From NCBI GenBank assembly GCA_934773085.1, contig CAKVMU010000132.1, positions 1-5,148 on the forward strand: 5,148 bases of DNA, written 5' to 3'. The position numbers were made by a program, and so were the translations under genes. The notes beneath the pieces were generated by a model. The model did not search any database, was not told where the DNA came from, and worked only from the letters and a program-made list of their open reading frames with translations. This stretch comes from an uncultured Candidatus Melainabacteria bacterium (GTDB lineage: Bacteria; Cyanobacteriota; Vampirovibrionia; Gastranaerophilales; Gastranaerophilaceae). Position 1 is the stretch's first letter; each line of letters begins with the position of its first letter. Positions 1 through 5,148 of this stretch are shown here, piece after piece.

Positions 1-844
1 CAACTCTTGTCGGTTCAATTGCAATAAATTTATGAGAATAACTGACCCCTTCTCCTTCTTTCACCTCGTGAATATTAGTTATTCTGCCTTTCAAGCTCAT
101 TATTTGTTTTAATTTTGGCATATAATTAACGTTCTTTGGCAAATCCGGATACAAACCGTAAAGCGAGATGCCTACTCTTACCATATTTGATTCAATATCG
201 TAAGCAAATGTAGCCGCTGTATTTTGAATATGTAAAAGCAAACCACGTTTGTCAATATTATCGATTACACTCTTCCATCTTTCGAACTGAATTTCAGTCG
301 GAATATCTTCTTCCGCTGCTGCAAGATGAGTAAAGACACCTTCAAAATTCAAATAATCCGCCTGACTCACTTTTTTAATAAACTCAACACCGTCCTCAGA
401 ACGAACGCCAATCCTGTTCATGCCGGTATCTATCTTGACATGAACCTTCGTTCTCAAGCCGGTTCTTTCATAAACTTCTTTACAAGCTTTTAAATGAGAA
501 TCATTAAATATAGAAACAGCAATATCATTTTGCGCAGCCGACTCAAATGCCCAAACAGGAACCGCTCCGACCACAAGAATTGGACATTTTATCTTAACTT
601 GACGTAAATCCAAGCCTTCATCAATAGATGAAACCCCCAACATATCAACCCCTGATGCCAACATTGTTTGAGCCAACATCGCAGCACCGTGTCCGTATGC
701 ATCGGCCTTTACGATTCCCAACATTTTTTTCTCTTTAGGAATCCCTTTTTTTATCTCTCTTATATTTTGCGCAAGATACTCCAAGTTAATTTCGACCCAA
801 GCATCTTTATGTATATTTATATTTGCCTGTCTGACGTTTCTCAT
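1..844 (-). CDS. alr: Alanine racemase, C-terminus cut by the window edge
   Basis: PLP-dependent cytoplasmic enzyme that interconverts L- and D-alanine and so supplies D-Ala for peptidoglycan. The 281 complete codons present cover the PLP-binding TIM barrel and the beginning of the C-terminal beta domain; a family length of about 370-380 residues implies that roughly 90-100 are missing. Visible motifs are VKADAYGHG with the Schiff-base lysine at K46, KIDTGMNRIG at 137-146 (K137 and R144 match the usual carbamylated Lys and its Arg), FTHLAAAEE near 171, HIQNTAAT at 205-212, MVRVGISLYG at 221-230 (R223 is the PLP ring-nitrogen contact), and VSY at 267-269, whose Y269 is the likely opposite-face catalytic base. 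The usual N-S of the phosphate-binding loop is N-T here, a conservative change. The ATG at 844 shares an ATGA with the miaB stop and has GGGGA at 851-855, six bases upstream. Identity is secure; I infer cotranscription with miaB. Confidence 0.95.
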   Translation of the reverse strand, partial: MRNVRQANINIHKDAWVEINLEYLAQNIREIKKGIPKEKKMLGIVKADAYGHGAAMLAQTMLASGVDMLGVSSIDEGLDLRQVKIKCPILVVGAVPVWAFESAAQNDIAVSIFNDSHLKACKEVYERTGLRTKVHVKIDTGMNRIGVRSEDGVEFIKKVSQADYLNFEGVFTHLAAAEEDIPTEIQFERWKSVIDNIDKRGLLLHIQNTAATFAYDIESNMVRVGISLYGLYPDLPKNVNYMPKLKQIMSLKGRITNIHEVKEGEGVSYSHKFIAIEPTRV

Positions 845-2154
845 ACAATTTCCCCATTCAAATACCAAGTTCTTGCTTTTACAATCTTAACGTTAATAAA
901 TTCTCCGGTAATATCCTTGTCGTATGGTATATGAACTATTTTGTTATTACGAGTTCTGCCTGTAATAACGTTTTTTCCTCTTTCTTCTTTGCTTTCGAAT
1001 TTTTCAACAAGAACTTCCATCTCACGTCCGACATATTTTTGATTGGATTTTAAGCAACACGCTCTGTTATGCTCGTTCAATCGAGCAAGTCTTTCTGTTT
1101 TTACATCTTCCGGAACATATAAATCTACCCACTTAGCTGCAACCGTTCTTTCTCTCGGAGAATATGCCGCTGTATTAGAATAATCCAATTCCAATTCAGA
1201 CATTGCCTTCAAAGTATTTTCAAACTGTTCTTCCGTTTCTCCCGGAAAACCTGCAATAAAATCACTTGTTATCGTTACATCCGGAATTCTTTGTCTTAAA
1301 TTATCACAAATTTTCTTGTATGTAGCATAGTCATATCTTCTATTCATTTTCTTAAGAATATAATCATCCCCAGATTGCATAGGAATATGGAAATACTCAC
1401 ATACTTTATCCAATTCAATAACTGTTTGAATAAGTTCCTCTGTTATATCAGTAGGATAATTTGTTACAAAACGAATTCTAAAATTTCCCTCTATAGCGTT
1501 AATCTCACGTAATAATTTAGAAAGATTCCATCCTTCTAAATCCTTTCCGTAAGAATCAACATTTTGTCCAAGCAAAGTTATTTCTTTAAACCCGTCTGCT
1601 AACGCTCTTTTAACTTCAGCTATTATTAACTCCGGTTCTCTTGAACGTTCACGACCACGTGTATAAGGAACTATACAATATGTACAGAAATTATTGCAAC
1701 CTTCCATTATCGGAATCCAAGCATTAATACTTTTTACACGATTAATTTTGATTTCTGTTTCTTTATACGGAGTTTCTTCTACAGACACGAGTTTTTCACC
1801 CGCTTCCAAACGTTTTACCAATTCCGGCAACTCATACAATCTTTGAGTTCCAAGAACCAAATCAACATAAGGAGCTCTTTTTAAAACATTTTTACCGCCT
1901 TGTTGCGCCACACATCCTGCAAAGATAATTTTCAAATCCGGTTTTTTCTTTTTCCATTTGCCCCACACACCAATTGCACTGTATGCCTTATCTTCTGATA
2001 ACTGACGAATTGAGCAAGTATTTATAATAAGCATATCTGCTTCTTTAGGTTCTTTTGTTTCAGCGTATCCGATATGTTCCAACATTCCAAACATTCTCTC
2101 TGCATCAGACTTATTCATCTGACATCCTAAAGTTTCTATATATACTTTTTTCAT
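841..2154 (-). CDS. miaB: tRNA-i6A37 methylthiotransferase MiaB (radical SAM)
   Basis: Cytoplasmic radical-SAM enzyme that adds a methylthio group to N6-isopentenyladenosine 37 of tRNAs reading UNN codons. The 437-residue protein has the full family architecture. The N-terminal methylthiotransferase domain carries three cluster cysteines: C11 in ETLGCQMNKSD, C47 in NTCSIR and C81 in AGCVAQQ. The radical-SAM domain has CNNFCTYC (C153, C157, C160), followed by TRGRERSRE and LGQNVDSYGKD. A C-terminal TRAM domain occupies about 371-435. RimO and MtaB are less likely because the NMNKSD-type N-terminus and the YTRGRERSR stretch are typical of MiaB. I chose the ATG at 2154 over an in-frame TTG at 2166 because GAGGA at 2160-2164 lies five bases upstream of the ATG and would overlap the TTG-initiated coding region. 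One oddity is that the usually invariant G-T-P of the SPRxGTPAA loop reads R-T-V (residues 336-338). The stop overlaps the start of alr. Confidence 0.96.
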   Translation of the reverse strand: MKKVYIETLGCQMNKSDAERMFGMLEHIGYAETKEPKEADMLIINTCSIRQLSEDKAYSAIGVWGKWKKKKPDLKIIFAGCVAQQGGKNVLKRAPYVDLVLGTQRLYELPELVKRLEAGEKLVSVEETPYKETEIKINRVKSINAWIPIMEGCNNFCTYCIVPYTRGRERSREPELIIAEVKRALADGFKEITLLGQNVDSYGKDLEGWNLSKLLREINAIEGNFRIRFVTNYPTDITEELIQTVIELDKVCEYFHIPMQSGDDYILKKMNRRYDYATYKKICDNLRQRIPDVTITSDFIAGFPGETEEQFENTLKAMSELELDYSNTAAYSPRERTVAAKWVDLYVPEDVKTERLARLNEHNRACCLKSNQKYVGREMEVLVEKFESKEERGKNVITGRTRNNKIVHIPYDKDITGEFINVKIVKARTWYLNGEIV

Positions 2155-2250
2155 TTTTATCCTCAAGCTGTGTAACTACTGTTCTATTTTATTACAAACA
2201 AGAATCTCACGCATTTTTCAAAAAAACGCAAATTATTATTTTATCTGTTT

Positions 2251-2256
2251 TATAAT
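2251..2256 (+). promoter_or_regulatory. Consensus -10 box for the 79-residue gene
   Basis: A perfect TATAAT stands 32 bases before the ATG at 2289, predicting a start near 2263 and a leader of about 25 nt that includes the AAGGA at 2279-2283. No recognisable -35 box sits 16-18 bp upstream, and the TG at 2246-2247 is not spaced correctly for an extended -10. A second TATAAT at 2269-2274 would start transcription inside the ribosome binding site and is less likely. Confidence 0.5.
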
Positions 2257-2288
2257 AGAAAAGCCGAATATAATACGAAAGGAATTTT

Positions 2289-2528
2289 ATGAACATTTCA
2301 CCTATATCTTTTAACGGTATCCCTACAGGACCAAAACCGATTTCAAAGGCAGTAAAAAAAGCTGAACTGGCAGGTTTGCCAACCGAAAGATATAAAGCGC
2401 AGTCAAAAATTGCTCTTGAAAAAGAGATGGAATATTGCAGAGAATTGTTAAAAGAAAATCCTACAAACGAAGTTTTCAGAACTATTTACAATGAATGCGT
2501 TGCCAGATTAAAGGCTTTCAAAAAATAA
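2289..2528 (+). CDS. Short protein of unknown function with N-terminal ISFNG motif
   Basis: I do not recognise a function. The 79-residue protein begins MNISPISFNGIPTGPKPISK, a Pro/Gly-rich and probably disordered leader, followed at about 21-79 by a highly charged, Lys/Glu-rich segment predicted to be helical, ending KAFKK. There is no signal peptide or membrane segment; two cysteines (C50, C70) have no metal-site pattern. Evidence that it is real is a good AAGGA at 2279-2283 five bases before the ATG, a TATAAT box upstream, and bacterial-like coding composition. From memory, many small proteins of Gastranaerophilales carry a similar N-terminal I-x-F-x-G stretch, which could be a sorting or interaction tag; I could not check this. 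It is transcribed alone, divergent from miaB and convergent with gcvPB, whose stop is 9 bp beyond its own. Confidence 0.8.
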   Translation: MNISPISFNGIPTGPKPISKAVKKAELAGLPTERYKAQSKIALEKEMEYCRELLKENPTNEVFRTIYNECVARLKAFKK

Positions 2529-2534
2529 TTTTTT
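2520..2534. terminator. A6-TAA-T6 palindrome at convergent gene ends (weak terminator candidate)
   Basis: The stop codon of the 79-residue gene is the centre of a symmetric A6-TAA-T6, directly before the end of gcvPB at 2538. Either strand gives a U-run after an A-run, but there is no GC-rich stem, so it is at best a poor intrinsic terminator. A possible three-pair GCC/GGC stem at 2502-2515 is too short to help. It is listed because no better terminator exists between the convergent genes. Confidence 0.22.
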
Positions 2535-2537
2535 CTA

Positions 2538-3983
2538 TTACCCCTTGTAAGTAAGATTTGGTTGTCTTGCCGCCAATGTTTCATCCACCTTTTTAATAGG
2601 TGTTGTTTGTGGTGATTTCAAAACCTCTTCCGGATTTTCTTCTATCTCACGTGCAATCTTTAACATTGTACCTATGAATTCATCCAACATTTCTTTGGAT
2701 TCAGATTCCGTAGGCTCAATCATTATCGCTTCATGAACAATAAGCGGGAAGTATACCGTTGGCGGATGGCAATTTGAATCCATAAGACGTTTTGCAATGC
2801 CGAGAGTTGAAACTCCTTGTTGATGTTGTTTTTCCCCAGAGAGAACAAACTCATGCATACAAGGTTCGTCATACGGCAATTCATACGCACCTTTTAGTTT
2901 TTCTTTTATATAATTAGCGTTCAAAACAGCATCCGCACTTGCTAATTTTAGGTCATTACCCATCATCAATATATATGCGTATGCACGAACCAAAACGCCA
3001 AAATTACCGTAAAAACTTCTTACCTTACCGATAGAATGTTTTATGTCGTACGAACGTTTATACTTATCACCTTCTTTTACAATAACCGGTGATGGCAAGA
3101 ATTCTTTTAATTTTTCAACCACACCAACCGGTCCGGCTCCAGGACCGCCTCCACCGTGAGGAGTTGCAAATGTTTTGTGTAAGTTCAAATGCACGACATC
3201 GAACCCCATTAAAGCAGGGTTTGTCCAACCCATAATAGCGTTAAAATTTGCTCCATCATAATAAAGCAGAGAACCATTATCATGCATCAATTTAGAAATT
3301 TCCAATACGTTCTCTTCAAAGATACCCAAAGTGTTCGGATTTGTCATCATAATCGCAGCGACATCTTCATTCAAAAGAGCTTTCAAAGCCTCAATATCAA
3401 CTTGACCATGCTCATTTGATTTAACCTCAACTATATCAAATCCGCACATCTTCGCACTTGCCGGATTTGTACCATGCGCAGAATCCGGAATAATAACCTT
3501 TGTTCTCTTTTCACCTTTGACTTCAAAATATTTTTTGACAATCATCATGCCGGTTAATTCACCATGCGCACCGGCTGCAGGCTGTAAAGTTAGAGCATCC
3601 ATGCCTGTTATATACTTAAGCTTTTCTTGCAAGTTATACATCAACTCCAATGCGCCCTGTGAGTCCTCATCAGATTGCAGAGGATGTAAATTTGCAAACC
3701 CTTCCAAAGAAGCCAATAGTTCATTAACTTTCGGATTATACTTCATTGTACAAGAACCCAACGGATAAAAGCCTTTTTCAATACAAAAATTTCTGTCTGA
3801 GAGTTCTTTGTAATGTCTCATAACATCCAATTCACTCATCTGTGGCAAGCCAATTGGCTCTTTTCTTAATAACTCTTGTGGAATAAAATCTCCGAGAACA
3901 GCTTCCGAACAATCTCCGGACACACACATATTCCCAACGTAATTACTCCCTACTCCTGTTGATTTTTCAAATATTGTCTTCAT
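2538..3983 (-). CDS. gcvPB: Glycine dehydrogenase (decarboxylating) subunit 2, GcvPB
   Basis: PLP-carrying subunit of the split P-protein of the glycine cleavage system. With GcvPA it decarboxylates glycine and passes the aminomethyl group to lipoyl-GcvH, feeding 5,10-methylene-THF. The 481 residues match full-length GcvPB. Visible motifs are YPLGSCTMKYNPKVNE at 73-88, QPAAGAHGE at 134-142, DSAHGTNPASA at 167-177, YDGANFNAIMG at 242-252, and LNLHKTFATPHGGGGPGAGP at 266-285, where K270 is the PLP lysine. CHPPTVYFP lies at 405-413 and MIEPTESES near 421-429. The ATG at 3983 is preferred over the adjacent in-frame TTG at 3986; AGGA at 3992-3995 lies eight bases upstream of the ATG. Its start overlaps the end of the sigma-like gene by 17 bp, so translation is probably coupled. 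The normal partner gcvPA, and gcvH or gcvT, are not adjacent on either side, which is unusual for the split form. Confidence 0.95.
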   Translation of the reverse strand: MKTIFEKSTGVGSNYVGNMCVSGDCSEAVLGDFIPQELLRKEPIGLPQMSELDVMRHYKELSDRNFCIEKGFYPLGSCTMKYNPKVNELLASLEGFANLHPLQSDEDSQGALELMYNLQEKLKYITGMDALTLQPAAGAHGELTGMMIVKKYFEVKGEKRTKVIIPDSAHGTNPASAKMCGFDIVEVKSNEHGQVDIEALKALLNEDVAAIMMTNPNTLGIFEENVLEISKLMHDNGSLLYYDGANFNAIMGWTNPALMGFDVVHLNLHKTFATPHGGGGPGAGPVGVVEKLKEFLPSPVIVKEGDKYKRSYDIKHSIGKVRSFYGNFGVLVRAYAYILMMGNDLKLASADAVLNANYIKEKLKGAYELPYDEPCMHEFVLSGEKQHQQGVSTLGIAKRLMDSNCHPPTVYFPLIVHEAIMIEPTESESKEMLDEFIGTMLKIAREIEENPEEVLKSPQTTPIKKVDETLAARQPNLTYKG

Positions 3984-4605
3984 CAATCTGTTCCTGTTTC
4001 AATAATTCTTTTTTAATCTTATCCAACGCATTTTGTATAATTCTCGAGATTCTCGACTGAGAGATATTAAATTCTTCTGAAATATCCTTCAGTTTTTTAT
4101 CATAAAAATACTTAGCTTCAATTAAATCCTGCTCTCTTTGCGAAAGTTTTTTCATAACGTCACAAATACGTTTTTTAAGTTCCACAATTTCAGCTTTCTC
4201 TTCAGGTGTACGTGATGAATCCTTGATTATTGTCGGATTATCAGCATCTGCCATTTCTTCAATTGAAAGAATTGTTTTATAAACAGCATCTTTTACCTTT
4301 TCTTGGTCAAAAGATTCCTGATTTTTCATAACGTACCATTTGTAACGTCTGCGCATTTCGTTTCTTATAGCCCACTTGACAGCTTTGGTTATATACGCAG
4401 CGTTATAAACTTCTTTTGAAGATGAATTATTAATAAGATAATAAACCGTATAATTCGCCAGATTGATAACTTCTGACAACTCAATTAAACCGAGGTTTGA
4501 AAATTTTTTAAATTCGACCTTGGATATAGTTTCGATTAAATCTTTATACTGAGAAAGATTATGCCGTCCTTCCCTCTCTCTGTTAATAGTTTCCAAATCT
4601 TTCAT
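3967..4605 (-). CDS. Short sigma-70-family RNA polymerase sigma factor (group 3-like)
   Basis: A 212-residue protein with the two-ended layout of a sigma factor. Residues about 40-90 look like region 2: SEVINLA resembles the core-binding EDLIxEG stretch, and YITKAVKWAIRNEMRRR at 71-87 resembles region 2.3-2.4 of FliA/WhiG/SigB-type factors. Region 3 is shrunken to a charged linker at 91-145 that keeps an SIEE (113-117 area) and a TPEEKAE, comparable to the SLDE...SPEE junction before region 4. Residues 146-202 are region 4: LSQREQDLIEAKYFYDKKL, then the helix-turn-helix KDISEEFNISQSRISRI at 173-189. The C-terminus is acidic. It should direct RNA polymerase to a subset of promoters; targets are unknown. 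An alternative is a sigma-like DNA-binding regulator without core-binding ability. No Shine-Dalgarno precedes the ATG, and no better in-frame start exists downstream. It overlaps gcvPB and is probably cotranscribed with it. Confidence 0.8.
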   Translation of the reverse strand: MKDLETINREREGRHNLSQYKDLIETISKVEFKKFSNLGLIELSEVINLANYTVYYLINNSSSKEVYNAAYITKAVKWAIRNEMRRRYKWYVMKNQESFDQEKVKDAVYKTILSIEEMADADNPTIIKDSSRTPEEKAEIVELKKRICDVMKKLSQREQDLIEAKYFYDKKLKDISEEFNISQSRISRIIQNALDKIKKELLKQEQIDEDNI

Positions 4606-4612
4606 ATTTTAT

Positions 4613-4641
4613 AATATACCAGAAAGCAATGCGATTATCAA
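4613..4641 (-). promoter_or_regulatory. Sigma-70-type promoter of the sigma-like gene, predicted leaderless
   Basis: On the minus strand TTGATA (4641-4636) and TATATT (4618-4613) are separated by 17 bp, each differing from consensus at one position. Only seven bases separate the -10 box from the ATG at 4605, so transcription should begin at 4606-4605, on or one base before the start codon. This fits with the lack of any ribosome binding site. Confidence 0.65.
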
Positions 4642-4654
4642 ATTAATTAATATT

Positions 4655-4683
4655 TTTACATTCGGACTAAAGCATGCTACAAT
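4655..4683 (+). promoter_or_regulatory. Sigma-70-type promoter of the secreted-protein gene
   Basis: TTTACA (4655-4660) and TACAAT (4678-4683) are spaced by 17 bp, each one mismatch from consensus. Transcription should begin near 4690, giving a leader of about 19 nt that holds AGAGG (4695-4699), nine bases before the ATG at 4709. It is back to back with the promoter of the sigma-like gene. Confidence 0.65.
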
Positions 4684-4708
4684 TATAAGAAAGAAGAGGT
4701 TAGAAAAA

Positions 4709-5148
4709 ATGAAAAGCTTTCGTTATATAAAATCAGCGGTTTTGGTACTGTTATGCGCAGTAGCATTGACCACAAGTAACATTTGCACAGAAAGAGTTAC
4801 CGCTCAAACAGCAACTCCGCCGGTTCAGACAGTTACGCAAGGTATGACAGTACAACCGTTAAGCATTGTAAATTCCCCACGCAGTTATCTTAACAAAACT
4901 GTAACAATGAATGCAAAATTTGACAAGTTTTCAACATTAGGACTTGATTACAAACCTGCATTTAAATCTTCTGACGAATACATTTCTTTTCTTATAAAAA
5001 GAGATGATACAAGTTATGACATACCGCTTTCCGAACTCAAATTATTTATCAAAAGAGATGAAGCGGAAAAATTCATTGACCTAAAAAGCAACGATGAGAT
5101 TTCTATTACCGGAACAGTATTCTCTGATGCTCTCGGAGATGCTTGGGT
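4709..5148 (+). CDS. Secreted protein with possible OB-like domain, C-terminus cut by the window edge
   Basis: The first 146 complete codons of a gene that runs off the window; specific function not recognised. An N-terminal Sec signal peptide is clear: basic MKSFRYIK, a hydrophobic core at about 9-21 (SAVLVLLCAVALT), and a likely signal peptidase I site after VTA at 30-32. C16 and C26 do not form a convincing lipobox. A Thr/Pro/Gln-rich linker (33-50) follows, then from about 52 alternating beta-like segments: SPRSYLNKTVTMNAKFDKF, YISFLIKRDD, IPLSELKLFIK and a LKSNDEISITGTVFSD stretch. The pattern 'placing of a modification, K-T-V-T-M-x-A-K-F, then L-K-x-x-D-x-I-x-I-x-G-T-V' is that of an OB-type small barrel, an inference from layout only. 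The ATG is supported by AGAGG at 4695-4699. It is divergent from the sigma-like gene and may be under joint control with it. Confidence 0.82.
   Translation, partial: MKSFRYIKSAVLVLLCAVALTTSNICTERVTAQTATPPVQTVTQGMTVQPLSIVNSPRSYLNKTVTMNAKFDKFSTLGLDYKPAFKSSDEYISFLIKRDDTSYDIPLSELKLFIKRDEAEKFIDLKSNDEISITGTVFSDALGDAW

Noticed and set aside
668..934. An 88-codon plus-strand open frame across the alr start and miaB end.
   Set aside because: It is antisense to two well-supported genes, Cys/Phe/Tyr-rich in the manner of antisense frames, and has no ribosome binding site.
2186..2194. TAATAAAAT on the minus strand as a -10 box for miaB.
   Set aside because: No -35 match lies 16-18 bp upstream; in such AT-rich DNA the hexamer alone is weak evidence, so the miaB promoter remains unassigned.
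2211..2229. An 8-bp hairpin on the minus strand upstream of miaB (GCGUUUUU, UUG loop, AAAAAUGC, one G-U pair).
   Set aside because: It is mostly A-U, has no following U-run, and lies 57 bases or more before the miaB start with no promoter shown upstream, so neither a terminator nor a riboswitch is supported.
2055..2255. A 66-codon plus-strand open frame over the miaB start.
   Set aside because: It is antisense to the conserved MiaB N-terminus, covers the promoter of the next gene, and has no ribosome binding site or protein-like composition.
3517..3768. An 83-codon plus-strand open frame inside gcvPB.
   Set aside because: It is fully antisense to conserved GcvPB motifs, so it is a shadow of real coding sequence.
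4709..4790. Lipoprotein signal in the secreted protein, because C16 and C26 lie in or near the signal peptide.
   Set aside because: C16 is inside the hydrophobic core and the residues before C26 (S-N-I) do not fit a lipobox, whereas VTA at 30-32 fits signal peptidase I.

Overview
This AT-rich window (low GC judged by eye) comes from a bacterium. It is densely packed, with six genes visible, two of them cut by the window edges. Cyanobacteria-like sequence details in the MiaB protein, and a short protein beginning with an Ile-Ser-Phe-Asn-Gly motif, suggest the non-photosynthetic relatives of cyanobacteria (Vampirovibrionia/Melainabacteria, perhaps Gastranaerophilales). This assignment is an inference from memory of those families, not from a search; a low-GC Firmicute is the main alternative.

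Layout. Positions 1-2154 (minus strand) hold miaB (tRNA 2-methylthio-N6-isopentenyladenosine synthase) followed by alr (alanine racemase, missing its C-terminus). The two genes share an ATGA overlap, so they are probably one transcript with coupled translation. Positions 2289-2528 (plus strand) hold a 79-residue protein of unknown function with its own TATAAT box and ribosome binding site, transcribed away from miaB. It converges, with only 9 bp between stop codons, on a minus-strand pair at 2538-4605: a short sigma-70-family factor followed by gcvPB (glycine dehydrogenase subunit 2), which overlap by 17 bp. From 4709 to the right edge (plus strand) is the start of a secreted protein with a probable small beta-barrel domain.

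The region between the sigma-like gene and the secreted-protein gene carries two back-to-back near-consensus sigma-70 promoters whose -35 boxes are separated by 13 bp containing a TTAATTAA palindrome. The promoter of the sigma-like gene is placed so that transcription should begin at or within one base of its ATG, and no Shine-Dalgarno sequence is present, so a leaderless mRNA is predicted.

Functionally, most of the window is housekeeping: tRNA modification, D-alanine supply for peptidoglycan, and glycine cleavage/one-carbon metabolism. The unusual part is the coupling of a group-3-like sigma factor to an isolated gcvPB whose partner subunit GcvPA is not next to it. No CRISPR array, insertion sequence, tRNA, rRNA or phage gene was seen, and no stretch over 300 bases lacks a gene. 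I found no convincing evidence of an entirely new multi-gene system.
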